From Cladopsammia gracilis (taxonomy: Eukaryota > Cnidaria > Anthozoa > Scleractinia > Dendrophylliidae), in the NCBI GenBank assembly GCA_022457155.1, contig JAJGOT010000047.1:248001-312000 (forward strand): DNA of 64,000 bases. The letters run 5' to 3'. The translations under genes were made by a program, and so were the position numbers. Numbering within the stretch: the first letter of the stretch is position 1; each line of letters starts with the position of its first letter. This document shows positions 1-11,826 of the stretch, in pieces. The notes beneath the pieces were generated by a model. The model was not told where the DNA came from and did no database searches. It saw only the letters and a list, made by a program, of their open reading frames with translations.

Positions 1-1131
1 CATTTTCCAAACCCCCCACCTGATAATTATTGCACAGTCCCTAAGAAGTTGTTTCAACTCACTTATGTTGGATTAAATATTTAAGTCAAAAAAAAGTCAA
101 AAAAATGGTCGGTTGTACTCATTTGCGTTAATTTACAGAGATTTTGTGATGCCCCGTTTGCGTCAATTTACAGAGATTTTATAGTGCCCCGTTTGCGTCA
201 ATTTACAGAGATTCTATGATGCTCCGTTTGCGTCAATTTACAGCGATTTTATAATGCCCAGTTTGGTAGGTAAACTTTATTTATCGTACGCGGTGTCAAT
301 TCATAATACATGTTCTTCCGTCGAGCCTTAATCAGCAACAGATTAATAACGTAACTCAATTAAATTGTCTAACTAAATTCATTATCTATACGGGATTATA
401 CTAAAAACTATAAAAAGTATCCTTTATTAACTATCATTAAATTAGATAAAAGGAAATGCATGATTTAAAAGAGCTAAGAGTGAGCTACATCTTAGCGCTC
501 AAAGGCAAGCTGTTCCAGAGAACAGAACCGCGCTATTGCAAACTTCGTTTGCCTGCTTCAGTACTCGGTCTAGGAACGAAAAGGCTGTATTTTGAATTTC
601 TTAGATTATGTGAGTGAACACTGGATATAGCTTTAAAAATTCTATATAGACGATTCGGAGAAAGATTATGTTTGTTTGTGTCAATTTACAGAGATTTTAT
701 AATTCCTCGTTTGTCATTAGAAGTTCCCCTTGGGGACCACATTAATTTACAGAGATTTGGTAACTGAATTAAAATTAAAATTACGCAGTCCCATTTACAG
801 CCATTTTATATTAGAAAACTAGGCGTTATTAAATCTTTGTAAATAGAAGATTTACAAATATTGTTGGTAGATTTTATAAAGTCTGTAAATTGTAAGTCTT
901 TCCTCTCACTACAGCTCCTATAATTTATAAACATTTTACAAACATTTTATAAAGAACAAGACAACAAAACTATATAAAATGTCTGTCAAAGGAATTTACA
1001 GAGATTTTGTTTTCAACAGGAGATAGTACCAAGTCTGTAAATTCAAGATTTATAGACATTTTATGAAGTCTGTAAATGGTCCAAATTTTTCAGTGTTCAT
1101 AATGTCCATTTCGAGAAAAAAAAAGAAGAGT
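1..1131. other. AT-rich non-coding stretch with an iterated short motif
   Basis: No credible coding frame is seen. A short word, TTTACAGAGATTTT or close variants, recurs in both orientations (near 130, 165, 200, 235, 690, 740, 995), and its complement-like form TCTGTAAATT appears near 880 and 1030-1075. Four copies form the ordered tandem array listed separately; the others are scattered. It looks like debris of one repeat family. Confidence 0.6.
122..261. repeat. 35-bp tandem repeat, four units
   Basis: Four consecutive 35-bp units start at 122, 157, 192 and 227. Each begins TTTGCGT(C/T)AATTTACAG and ends with a GCCCCG-like block. Units differ at only a few positions. No protein frame is implied. 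Confidence 0.9.
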
Positions 1132-1205
1132 TACGGGCGTGAATTGAACCCGGGACTCCCGGGTGCAAATCCGGCGCCTAATAGCCAACAAGGCCATCGA
1201 GGAAC
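1132..1205 (-). repeat. tRNA-derived SINE head (degenerate)
   Basis: Read on the minus strand, this stretch has a Pol III A-box-like sequence (TGGCCTTGTTGG) and a B-box-like sequence (GGGTTCAATTC) at tRNA spacing. A small CCGG/CCGG stem lies in the anticodon-arm position. The 3' acceptor strand CACGCCC lacks a matching 5' strand, so the cloverleaf is broken. A run of about ten T follows on the minus strand (plus 1116-1125) and could act as a Pol III terminator. It is best called a tRNA-like SINE remnant, not a functional tRNA. Confidence 0.5.
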
Positions 1206-1489
1206 ATGCACATGCTCAATTAAAATTAAATTTTGTTATTTAAAGGAAGATACGCATCAAAACGCGTGTCTCGATTACAAAATTATTTTAGATCGATTTT
1301 AATTTCGCATTAAAGACTTCAAATGCGAAACGTCTTTAAACTTATTGTTCTTTATATTCTTATTGTTTATGGTTTATACTTTTTTACCCGACAAAGTTTT
1401 TTCATTGGGGTGTACCGACGCAACATTAAACAACAAGAGGCAACGTGGAGCCTATACTCGTACCAGTAATGTACGTTACTCGCGGGGAC

Positions 1490-1882
1490 GTAAAACAGCA
1501 ACAGACAAATAAAATCAAAATAAGTTTCGCTTCTGCTTGCATGCGTGCGTATTCTCGTACCCAGATTTAATGCGATGCACAAATGAGAGACGAAAGAAAA
1601 AGAATAAAAAGAAAAACGAATGGCAAACCTTACCTCGTGGCCGTATCTAGCACGAGTAAACAGCAACAAACAATATTTGAAAACCCAAATTTGTCTCGCT
1701 TCTGCTTGCATCACACCAAATCCCAAGTATCGTGGGCTCAAAATTTTCTCGCAGTGCATGCGTGCGTATTCTCGTACCCAGATCTAACGCGATGCACAAA
1801 AGTAGATACGAAAACACGGAGAAAAAGAAAAAGAAAAACGGAGGGCAAACCTTAAGTCACTGCCGTACCGGCACGAGTGAAA
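1490..1882 (-). repeat. Tandem duplication at the 3' end of the first Cys-rich gene
   Basis: The segment with GCATGCGTGCGTATTCTCG, the dinucleotide-like AAAGAAAAAG tract and the ACGAGTG block occurs near 1535-1660 and again near 1757-1882. A third partial copy of the AACAGCAACA block lies near 1490. The right copy contains the last codons and stop of the Cys-rich gene at 1852-3006. The left copy keeps the same tail frame but has GAGGTAAGG where the gene has its stop, so it has no stop at that point. Confidence 0.7.
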
Positions 1883-3006
1883 AGTGAAAGTATTAAAGCC
1901 TCCCAAATTGAGGATCCTATTTGAAGAGGTGCACTACTGAACTTAGTTTTAGCAGCAATGGGGTTTGGACCGGACAATGAGTTGGCTTCACTGCATGGAC
2001 CTGCCAAACAAGAGTGTTTGCAAATTTTGGCATGACATTCATATAGGCAATTTCCTCTAAAACAGAACTGATTACATTCATTCACACCCTTGGAGCAGGT
2101 CATGTTGCAGTTGCCTCTGTAACAAACTTGCTGGCACACATCGGCATCACATCGCAGAGTCATGTTTGCATCGTAAGCTTCCTGGGTACAGTTCCTCACC
2201 CCAGGTGGACAAATCATGTTGCAGTCCCCATTGTAACAATTTTGCTGGCATTCGTCTCCGTCACATTGCATAGTTATGTTTCCGTGGAAGAGTGCATGTC
2301 CTAACTGGGCACAGGTCTTTACTCCACGGGAGCAAGCCATGTTACACTTTGCATCTTGACAAATTTGGATGCATTCTGTTGCACTGCAGGTCATGGATTT
2401 GCAAATGCCAAAATTGCATACCTGCCGGCAGCGTCCTGGTATTATACTTGACGAACAGCCCATGTTGCATTGCCCAAATGCGCACTGTTGCTCGCATACA
2501 CCTCTGTCACATTCCATATCTGCGCTACTTTCTCTCACCTCCTGCGTACAATTTATTCCTCCGAGAGGGCAAGTCATTTGACACCTTTCTCTGGGGCAAG
2601 ACTGTGTGCAAGTATCTGCCTCACAGGTCATCTCACTGCCTGATTTTTGCTTGCAGCTGGCCACGTTCTTAGTACACATAAGGTTACTGCAGTTTCCCCT
2701 GAAGCAAGACTGATCGCAATCCTTGGCATCGCAGGTTATGGATCCACAATTGCTCAGCGAGCATAACTGCAGGCATCGTTCTGAGGCACGGCATTTAAGA
2801 GCGTCGCATTTACGAGGAAGACAAATCTGCAGACATATGTCATATTGGGTTTCTAGACCGCATAGCAACGTGCAAGGTGGTTGTACACACGTGACCTGTG
2901 TACACGAGTTGTTATTTGACACTGTATCGCATTCGGTTTTGTTGTTTGCAGAGTCTACTAAAATCCCAGTGACGGACAACAGAAGCATCATCAATGGGGT
3001 CACCAT
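1852..3006 (-). CDS. Secreted or anchored Cys-rich repeat protein, 384 aa (family member 1)
   Basis: No named family is recognised. The protein starts with a signal peptide (residues 1-20, hydrophobic MMLLLSVTGILV). The N-terminal Cys block, with QPPC and LLCG motifs at about 40-50, is shared with three other genes in the window. The body to about residue 340 repeats the spacing C-x4-C-x3-C-x4-C-x3-C-x6-C, typically with CxQxC then G(N/D)CNM(T/I)C. There are many N-x-S/T sites. A short hydrophobic segment near the C-terminus (WEALILSLF) could be a weak GPI or membrane signal. The start is supported by the conserved leader just upstream. The coding sequence is one exon. Likely an extracellular surface or matrix protein; function is not inferable. 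Confidence 0.85.
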   Translation of the reverse strand: MVTPLMMLLLSVTGILVDSANNKTECDTVSNNNSCTQVTCVQPPCTLLCGLETQYDICLQICLPRKCDALKCRASERCLQLCSLSNCGSITCDAKDCDQSCFRGNCSNLMCTKNVASCKQKSGSEMTCEADTCTQSCPRERCQMTCPLGGINCTQEVRESSADMECDRGVCEQQCAFGQCNMGCSSSIIPGRCRQVCNFGICKSMTCSATECIQICQDAKCNMACSRGVKTCAQLGHALFHGNITMQCDGDECQQNCYNGDCNMICPPGVRNCTQEAYDANMTLRCDADVCQQVCYRGNCNMTCSKGVNECNQFCFRGNCLYECHAKICKHSCLAGPCSEANSLSGPNPIAAKTKFSSAPLQIGSSIWEALILSLFTRAGTAVT

Positions 3007-3032
3007 TCTTGCCAGTCAGAACAATTGAGAAC
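3007..3032 (-). promoter_or_regulatory. Conserved 5' leader and predicted 3' splice site, gene 1
   Basis: On the minus strand, TTATTCCGTTAG is followed by 26 nt of leader containing TTCTGACTGGCAAGA and then the ATG. The same TCTGAC...AAGAATGG arrangement after a pyrimidine-AG acceptor precedes the other three paralogues. This suggests a 5'UTR intron and fixes the start codon. Confidence 0.6.
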
Positions 3033-3334
3033 CTAACGGAATAAAATTAAAATAATTGGTTTAAAATGCATCGAGTCTCACTATTGGTGTCTTTGACTTT
3101 ACTTGTTTTGTACAAATAAAATTACTTTAACAACTTTTATCGTAAAACTATTGTTTGTTTTAGGCTATCTCAATTAATCTTTCGTTTCTCATATATTATC
3201 CCTCTCTCAATCAGGGATTTGTATTTACTATCATGTCACCTTTTCAGAATGGCAAAATAATATATCTCTGGCCTAAGGAAAAGATACATTTTATTGGAAT
3301 AACCTTCATTGTTTCAAAACAAATTACAAGTTTG

Positions 3335-3410
3335 CCCTTTTCACGATCGAATTATTGAATTGAAAATCACTGTTTTTCCCTTTTCACGATCGAATTATTG
3401 AATTGAAAAT
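3335..3410. repeat. Two-copy 43-bp direct repeat
   Basis: CCCTTTTCACGATCGAATT followed by ATTGAATTGAAAAT occurs at 3335 and again at 3378. It lies upstream of Cys-rich gene 1. No gene is seen from 3033 to 3599 otherwise. Confidence 0.85.
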
Positions 3411-3599
3411 TACCGGGGTAATTCCATCACCCTCGGTCTACTTATCAAACCGAGAGTCTTCGTGTACTCAGGCAACCTTTCCACCCTTACGGTCAATTAC
3501 GGAGACATGTCAGAGTGTGTAGTTCTCTAACTTTTGAGTTCGTCAACTAAATCCTATGGTGTGACCATTCAAATGAAACCTCTTCGGCAGTACTTTTAC

Positions 3600-3887
3600 A
3601 TGGTAGAGTGATTTTACTTCATCTGTGAAATAGTTAGTAGAATAGAGGTTTTGCACGGCAGCCATGTTGCATGGCAGGAACAATAGATTCTTTTCCTTAT
3701 GGGAAAGAATGTTCTTTCTAATGCAAAACATTTTCATTGTTCCTGCCATGCAACATGGCTGCCGTGCAAAACCTCTATAGTACGCACTATTAGACTATAA
3801 TTCCATTGTTTCCTTTTGTTTAATTTGGACTATCACACACTAATTGTTAGATAGTGTTTCACAGATGAAGTAAAATCACTCTACCAT
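3600..3887. repeat. Long inverted repeat (foldback, MITE-like)
   Basis: Two nested sets of arms are visible. The inner arms 3642-3684 and 3736-3778 are 43 bp and perfectly complementary. The outer arms 3600-3630 and 3857-3887 are 31 bp and perfectly complementary, holding TTCATCTGTGAAA and its complement. The spacing between inner and outer arms differs on the two sides. It resembles a foldback element that took a later insertion in the right half. Confidence 0.85.
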
Positions 3888-6846
3888 TTGTTTTTCAATA
3901 TTATATAACATGAAATTTGGAATTGTTTTTGAAGTTTGGTTTTTGGCACTTTTGGGAGTTAAATTTTTAACCGAAGTTGTGTAACTAGATATAGGCCTTT
4001 TGAGACAAATTGTCTAGACATACAAGTCATCTAAGTATGTTTTAATTTCATATACTTCGTAACGAGAAACCTAGACGGTTATCTTGTGTTGGTCGTCTTT
4101 GCTACCACTATTTCTCTTTGAGCGTATTGCGACCATATTGCGACCGAGATGCGACGTGGTTTGATGACCGTCGACTGGTGTAAATTCACAAGTTGGTTTT
4201 TGGACGACTTGTCCATTTAGATCAAAACATCTACCTGGACCTATCGTCTAAATAGACGGACAAATTCACAAAACTGAATCATCAAACGACTTATGCCCTC
4301 AAAGACGTGTCCGTCCCATTTTTGTATTAAGACAACTTCTTCGTCCAAATTAACTTGTTTGTCCAAATCAGTTAAAATATTGTTCGTCTTCTGGCGTGAA
4401 AACGGCCATTACTTCGTCTGAGTTCGTCTCACTTACAGTTTCCATTTTGTCAGTGATATTGAAAAACTTGACATAATTGCGCTGTTGTTTAAACATGGCG
4501 GAAATTGCACTTGTGAGTGTCAAAATATAACATTTAGCTTAGTTTTGTCTTATTGATAAATCGAACTTTTTGAGTTGTCGGGATGCTGTTGTTGACACTG
4601 GAGGTAGAACTAAATTAAAATCACAAGCAGACCGCCTAAGCTTCGCGAGTATTTGCCGGAATGTCGGTTTTTACCATATTCTCGATTATTCGCAGTAAAA
4701 TGTTATCAAGTCATTTGCATTGAAATCAGTTGGTGTAGGACATACAGACCAAACGTTATGCATGCATGCATGCGTCATTATGCAACTTTTGAGAGTCAAC
4801 AAACTTATCTTTCAGTACAGTTTGTCTTTATGTGCTACTTTGAAAAAAAAAGAAAAACATATCTGAAAGTCGCGGTTGAGCTTACTACAGGCCTAGGTTC
4901 GAGTCAACGCCAAAAGAAATAAAACAGTCGAAACAGAAGCTGAGATTTTCGGCTTAAAATTTCGGTCCACAAGAAACGCCATGTGAAGTATGAATGTAAG
5001 CTGTCAGCTATTGTAGCTCTTGACGTCAGCTTCGCTAGGACTCTGCAGGTTAAAAATTTAAAGCAAAGGTAAAACAGCGTTATAATTAAAACCTTACCTT
5101 CCAAGAGAAATGAGACGGCATTGAATAAACTATCAGTGTTCAATATCACATTAACTGAGATTGCTAACGTTTAGGCCGGTATCACGCACGAGCGTCGAAG
5201 CGGCGAATAGGAACTGTCGAATGAAACGTCTTTGAGCTATTGTAAACTTGATGTCGGTCTTAAAGAAAGGTTAATTTTATGATATTTTAAAGTAAACACA
5301 CACAAAAAAAACAACGTTATTAAGAAACTTATAAAACATTAACGCTCTCGAGAAATGTGACGGCTTTGAATAAATTATCAGTATCAAACTGTTCAATTTG
5401 ATAGTTAAAAGGGTCAGCCTCGGGGCATGCTTTAATACCCTGATGGGTTCTACGCATGGGCGGCGAAGCGGCGAGCCACCAGGTATACCTTTGACTAGTC
5501 AGATCAGTTGTGAGCAGAACTTGTCTTGTGAAGTGGGATTTAAGAGTCAGGTACGGAATAAACTATACTGAGGCGCAACCCGGAGAAAGTTATCTTCAAT
5601 GTCAATGAGCAAGCAAGTACCCTGTAAAAAGCTCTTTTGATACCTAATCGAATTCCAAGTCCCAGATTGCTTTGTACATCTTACCTGCTTTTGACCGTAT
5701 GTAACGGATACTCCAGAAAGGATCAAGAAAAAACACGTCTAGGTGAAAAAGTAAAAACGTAATTTCTGCTTGACTGCGGAAAACGAAATAAAAACGCGTT
5801 GGATCTTGACAGTTTTCATCTGCGACTCATTGTCACTCATTAACTGCATGCGCTCAGGCATTTCATATGTAGATCGTAGTGTCCATTTTCTCAATTTTCA
5901 ACCATCTTGCATGGGTATCCACTGCAGTCGAAAAAATAAAGTTAAGAAGAGGGCCAGCAACATCAATATCGGTTCACTGTTTACCATGGTGACGGACGGT
6001 ATTTCCAGGATTACAAGTGCTGTACTGGTCTGTACTGGGCTCTGTATGCATTAGACTCGGTAACTTAAAATAAAATTCGTTTCTTCATCGAAAATTTCAT
6101 TGTCGACTCCTGGCTACGAGCTCCCGTGGGTGATAGGCTCGTATTCCTTTTATAGCTCCTAGAATGTCTTTGATGAAGTTCTGCTAGTACTTGTGAACGT
6201 TACTTTACATGGGATGCAATATATGACATATATCTCTGATCTCCCACGTCAGTGGAAGAGCCTGAGTGGAGTATTGAATTGGGTGCATGCCATACGCAAC
6301 ATGCGAACCATTCAGTGTTAAATCACCGTTCAAACAAAAACAATGATACACTTTTTTTAACACGTTTATTGGGTTAAACTAAAAAAAATACATAATATAA
6401 TAGTAATAAAATGATTCAAAAGAAATAACAAAAGAGGAAAACAACAGCATAAAAGTAGTTACCCAGGCGGGCTGGGCATGAACGGGACGCGAGTACCCAT
6501 GCCCCGGGACCCATGCAAGGCGCCTCCCGCTAAAAATGAAAGGAATAAAACAGATAAACAAAATCAGTTAAACTACTCTAAAAAATCCATTAGAGACAGG
6601 GACAGTCCCTAGCAATATGCTAAAAAAATACGTTATTCTCTTAGTATTAGTGGAACCTTTACTTTGGAACATCTCGATAAAAAGGGAGACTTCTCCTGGT
6701 TCCGGCTGGCAAAACGCTCATATAATCTTTGTAATTATCACTTCTGTAAAAGGGACACCCCTACTTGAGGACACCTCTCCTGGTCCTGCTTGCGTTCCCT
6801 TTTTTTTGTCCTAGTATTTTTTTTTAAATCATGGATCAGTCCATTA
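3888..6846. other. Non-coding, no gene recognised
   Basis: No frame here shows protein-like composition or homology that I recognise. A diverged direct repeat can be seen: the GAGAAATG(A/T)GACGGC block, followed by GAATAAA and a GGCGAAGCGGCGA-type block, occurs near 5105-5210 and again near 5345-5480. A duplicated (C)TTCTCCTGGT / CTCTCCTGGTCC block lies near 6690 and 6775. Confidence 0.5.
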
Positions 6847-7968
6847 TCAGAATTGTTTTTCGACTTCATTCATAACAGTCAATGCTAATATTAAAACCCA
6901 AAACACTCGGGATTCTATCTTACGGGAAGCGTCACTGATGACTGCAGTACATGAACCCCCTGAACCTAAACAAGTAAGTTCGCAAATTTCGGCCTCACAC
7001 TTGAAGTGACAATTCCCACGTGCACTAGAGCAGGCTTGATGACATTCTTTTACACTCGCGGAGCAGGTCATCTTGCAGTCTCCGTCAGTACAACTTTGCT
7101 TGCAAACATCACCATCGCATTGCATACTTATGTTTCCACCAGTTGCACTCTGCTGGCAGGTCTGTACTCCAGTGGGGCAGACCAAGTTGCAGTCTCCATT
7201 GGTACAACTTTGCTTGCAAAATTCTCCATTGCATTGTAGACTTGTGCTTCCAAGCTGTGCAGTTTGGATACAGGTCTTCGCTCCAATAGGGCAAGCCATT
7301 TCACAATCTCCACGGGAGCAAATTTGGGTACATTTTGTAGTAGTACAGACCATAGATTCGCATTTGCTATCGTTACACACCTGCCGACAGCTCCCTGTCG
7401 TTTGATTCGACGAGCAGCTCATTCTGCACTGGCCCCTCGAGATACAATGCTGCTCGCATACACCGCTTTCACATTCCATAAGTGCATTGCCTTTCATTGC
7501 TGCCTGAGCACAGTTTTTACCTCCTATGGGGCAAATCATTTGGCACCCTCCTTTGGGGCAGGATTGTGTGCAAGCAATTGCCTCACAAGTCATCTTATTT
7601 CCAGATGTTTGCACGCAGCTGCTTACGGACTTAGGACATGTCATGCTACTGCAATGCCCAAGACTGCAAGACTGACTGCAATCTTTTGCATCGCATATCA
7701 TGGATGCTAAGGTGTTTTGCACAAAGGTCTGCTGGCAACGTTTCGAGGCGCGGCATTCAAGGGCGTTGCATTTGTTTGAATGGCAAGCTTGCACGCAAAT
7801 GTCATATTGAGTCGCCAGTCCGCATTGCATCGTACAAGGAGATTGCAGACACGGAGTCTGTATACAGATGCCGTTGTTTCGAATAACATCACAGTTAGTT
7901 TTGTTGCTCGCCAAGACAACCAAGGTAGCGGTAAAGGACAACACAGCGATAATCAACAGTAACGCCAT
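6847..7968 (-). CDS. Secreted or anchored Cys-rich repeat protein, 373 aa (family member 2)
   Basis: A second minus-strand member of the family. The open frame runs further 5', but the start is placed at 7968 because MALLLIIAVLSF matches the MALLL start of the paralogues and follows the conserved leader. After the signal peptide (cleavage near VLA, about residue 20) comes the shared block with QSPCTMQCG. It is followed by about ten cycles of C-x4-C-x3 spacing with CxQxC and GDC(K/N/E)M(T/A)C signatures. The last units are very regular (ESGVCEQHC, NGEFCKQSC, DGDVCKQSC). The C-terminus carries a hydrophobic stretch (VFWVLILALTVM) then a short polar tail, compatible with a membrane anchor. It is closest in length to the gene at 1852-3006. 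Function unknown. Confidence 0.87.
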   Translation of the reverse strand: MALLLIIAVLSFTATLVVLASNKTNCDVIRNNGICIQTPCLQSPCTMQCGLATQYDICVQACHSNKCNALECRASKRCQQTFVQNTLASMICDAKDCSQSCSLGHCSSMTCPKSVSSCVQTSGNKMTCEAIACTQSCPKGGCQMICPIGGKNCAQAAMKGNALMECESGVCEQHCISRGQCRMSCSSNQTTGSCRQVCNDSKCESMVCTTTKCTQICSRGDCEMACPIGAKTCIQTAQLGSTSLQCNGEFCKQSCTNGDCNLVCPTGVQTCQQSATGGNISMQCDGDVCKQSCTDGDCKMTCSASVKECHQACSSARGNCHFKCEAEICELTCLGSGGSCTAVISDASRKIESRVFWVLILALTVMNEVEKQF

Positions 7969-7985
7969 TCTTTCAGTCAGAACAT
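7969..7985 (-). promoter_or_regulatory. Conserved 5' leader and predicted 3' splice site, gene 2
   Basis: The minus strand reads a long TTTTCTTTTCTTCTCTC pyrimidine tract, then CAATCACAG, then 17 nt containing GTTCTGACTGAAAGA directly before ATG. It is the strongest acceptor-like tract of the four paralogues. Confidence 0.65.
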
Positions 7986-9998
7986 CTGTGATTGGATGAG
8001 AGAAGAAAAGAAAAGAGAAAATGTCAAAGAATAGAAGCAAATATTCGGCCCTTATTTTTTGCAAGATAATGGGGTGGGGTTATGGGACCATCCCCTTAAT
8101 CTGCTACTAGGAATAGAACAAGATTATTTCTACATGAGGTAGGGCGTTAAACTTAAATGCTGTACAGCTTTAAATTAATAATTCTAATTTAAATGTCATA
8201 CAATTATTTATACAATTACTTGAAAACGTCACTTAATGCTGCTTAATGCACAGTCTAACCAGAAGATACACCAAAGTTTGTTTTATTCAAAATGTTTACT
8301 TATGGTTCTTTTTTTCTTTTTTGACGAATTTGAATGTACTGGCTTCTATCCAATGGTGCCTCTTTATGCGGTCGAATTGTTTGCTAACTGTAGGTGTTGA
8401 GGCGTGACACCGAGACTGTTATTTTTCCAGACTGTGTTTATTTCTGGTGTTTTAAGACGTCCTAAGGGGCATCCATAAGTCGATGAACACACAGTTCAGG
8501 GATTAATCGAAACCACATTGACGGGTTATTAACACGTTGCATGTTTCAGCTAGCGTGTTTTACACTGAAACAAGTTGTTTCTAGCTGACGTATTCAAAGA
8601 AAAAGAATACACCGGAAATCAATAATAATTATAAAGATAATGAACGTGATATTGTGACAAGTTCCTGATTGTCAGCATAGCTGATAAACTAGCTGATAAG
8701 CCTTAACCACACAATCATACCCATGCCTTGCATTGTCAAGTTTACTTCAGAAGAAATTGGTCCATGTTTGCAGATTGATTTTGTCACATGCATTAAGAAT
8801 AACATTAAACTAGTTGCACATATAATAGTCGGTCGAAGAGACCTTTACATATTAAAGTTGACATAAAGGCTGGTTTCCGCATGATCGGCATCGATCGGAG
8901 ACAACAACTAAATCACAAGGCAAATTGTGCAATCCTACGGAGCCTAGTAGTCTGTATCGGGCACAAACATCACTTAACTGAGCGCCACCGCAAAATAATT
9001 TTTCTGGTTTTTCTTTGGGCTAAAAACCTTTCAGTTTTGCTGAAACTATTGTTTTTACCGCGATTCATCTGTTTTGACCTTTATTGTCTTACGTCATCGG
9101 AAGGTTTTATCAGGTTTTTACACCGAGCAACTTGTAGGTCATACCGCCTTATTTTATCAGCGATCATGGAACGATCGTTGGCGATTACATGGAAACAAGT
9201 CTAAACCATTTTGTGTCCTTATTCAGAATCCTATACATTAAACCTACCTTCCCCGAGGAATGTGCAGGCATTTTGTTCCAATTGATGACTGCATGCGAGA
9301 CAGTTGCCACCAGGCACGAAATGCGGCAAAACACTGCACAGACATCTGTTTATAATTCCTAGGTTATATACACGTGATGCATATAACCATTTTATAGTGA
9401 TGTTCTTTGTATTTGTCGCATGGAAGAAGAAATATATGACTTGTAGCCTTCTGTCGGTGGTCGTTGAAATATTTAGTGCAAAAGAGTGTATATTACTCAT
9501 ACGTAAAACGCACCAGTAAACACTTTTAGAGTGTACCGGTATATGTAACGAAGATCGGTTCTGATGTAGCCAATGATGTGTAAGATGTTAATACCATAGA
9601 AACCAACAACGTCAACAATTAGGCGGGTTTTCAAGTAGCCCGGCTGCATTACATGTTTGACGCCAGAAGCTCATGGGCTCCTGTAGACGAATATTGTTTT
9701 TGGCTAGCGAGCGCTGCATGGATCACTTCAGACAACAAACACACAAACAAACAAACAAACAACAAACAAACCTGTATTTGTTTGATAAAGTTTGACTTCA
9801 GTTTGACCCAATCTGATTTTCAAACAGCGCCTTCTTTGAGCGCCTGTACCCGCTTGTCACGCTTGCATTAAGATTTTATGTAGGGCAAAATCATTTTGCT
9901 CAAAGAGAAATTGTCACTAAACAGTCACCTCGACTAAGTATTTTCGTGCAATTTTAAAAGTCGAAACATTTAATTTCGGTTTGTTTTCCAATAACCTG
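7986..9998. other. Non-coding, no gene recognised
   Basis: Nothing protein-like is visible on either strand. A short AAAC-type simple repeat lies near 9735-9770. The rest is AT-rich unique-looking sequence. Confidence 0.5.
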
Positions 9999-10066
9999 CG
10001 AATACAGCCGTTTCACATCGCTCCCAGTCGCTAGAGGCCGGGAGCGAATTGAGGCGGCTGTATTCG
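9999..10066. repeat. Short imperfect hairpin
   Basis: CGAATACAGCCG (9999-10010) pairs with CGGCTGTATTCG (10055-10066), and TCGCTCCC pairs with GGGAGCGA inside. It resembles the remains of a small foldback element. Confidence 0.7.
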
Positions 10067-10350
10067 TTACGACAATTGAAGTTAAACAATGTTTCCGTTT
10101 TGTCAAGACACACGTGCATCGTATTATTTATGTATGTCATATTCTTAGGCATTAAATGGCTTGCGCGTTGTTATTCAATACTCAAAATTAATAAAACTTA
10201 AAACACGTTTTAGTGTTTATTACCTCTTCAAATCATCTTATATTTGTAATATTAAGAAGATATGATATTCTCTTGTTTTATTATAGCCTAGTACACGACC
10301 CCTCAAGCATATTAATTGCTTTAATTATTGATCGTGTTTAAACAGAGGAT

Positions 10351-10462
<112 letters not shown>

Positions 10463-11826
10463 ACATAGACGGTCGGTTGGTCTCTAGAACTAGTTTTATG
10501 AGAAGTACGACATGATATCAACAGAAAAACCGCTGTCCGCAGGAACCGTTATTTCTTAAGCATATAAAGCATATTAAAATCGTCAAAAATACCCTTATGT
10601 AAACAAAATTTACGTTTCATCATTTCTTTAGGACCTAAATCCCTGTAAATATTTGCCGCGAAAACGTCTTGTAAAGATGTAGAGTTTGCTTACCAGTTAA
10701 TTTCAAATGTTGGGTCAGCTCCAACTGAGACTATGTATTGCAAAGTTTTTCACTGAAGACGAGAAAATCGACCAACGCCGAACGTCTCCAGACGTCTATC
10801 TGTATCATAGGTATCACGTCCTCTGTAACCAACTAAGCAGATGTTTCTCACCACTTCCTTTTTGCACTTGAACCTCTGCCCGCCTGTAAACAAGAGAGTC
10901 AAACAAGAGAGTCAATAATCAATCCCAACGTGCGTGCTGCCAGTCAGGTAAAAATTGGCAAGCCACTTTCAAACTATTTTCTAGTGGCAAGCCACAGGAG
11001 ACAAAAAAAAAACAAGATTATTTTGGTCTTTATTGTTCAGGTTCATGACACAGGCAACCTGCAGACGTCATTGCACCAACAGTAGCGATCGTGATGGATA
11101 GTCGATAACATGTTGATCAGTCGAGACTTTCTATTGGCTGAGAATTTTTAATCAATTTTTCATTGGTTAAGAAATATACAAGCCAGGGTACAAAAGTAGT
11201 CGAGAATATTTAAAATGTTCAATTTCGTGACAAGCAAGCCGGCAGATGTCATTCAAGCAGGGAGATGCAAATTCACCCTTCCCCAGAATTGACGATTGTT
11301 TATAGCGGTCGACAACTGAATGTGCCACTAGTCGAAACTGTATAACATTTATCGGTCGAGTATTTTTCAAAAAAAACTTAAAACTGACTACTGCTGATCC
11401 TGATCTACTCCAAGATCCGGCTTCACTTCGCCGTGCTGTTTGTCCAAGTGGTCCTTGCTTTATTTGCGAGTATTTTTCATCTGTTAAGAATTATTTATTT
11501 GACTGTGGAGGATACTACATCGGGGGATAATTTTTCACCGGTCGAGAAATTTACTTGGGTTACTCCAAAGGAGTCGAGAATACTTTTTACAGTTCAATTT
11601 TCATGACAAACAAGTTCAGATGTTATTCCACCTGGCGATCAGGGAAGATGCAAATTCACTCTTCAAGAACAAGTGGAATCTCCCCTCGAGACAAGGCGAA
11701 GTGTCCCCTGAATGGTGTGTTTGCCGATATTGTTAATAATTTACCACCTGAACAAAAATGTCTCTTTTCTTGACTTTTAAAAAATCCAGCCATTAATTTA
11801 ACGCTCGGACGTACACGCAAACTTAT
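10463..11826. other. Non-coding, no gene recognised
   Basis: No gene is seen. GGTCGAG and ATTGGTTAAGAA-like words recur loosely between 11100 and 11600 and suggest an old internal repetition, too diverged to delimit. Confidence 0.45.

Noticed and set aside
122..261. CRISPR-like array
   Set aside because: The units are contiguous without unique spacers, and the genome is eukaryotic; a plain tandem repeat.
2292..2672. Plus-strand frames opposite the first two Cys-rich genes
   Set aside because: Antisense shadows of a Cys-dense coding sequence; the minus frames carry the signal peptide and conserved repeats.
1852..3006. Secreted toxin call for the Cys-rich proteins
   Set aside because: Length over 220 residues, many repeat cycles and anchor-like tails do not fit known small Cys-rich toxins; no toxin motif was seen.
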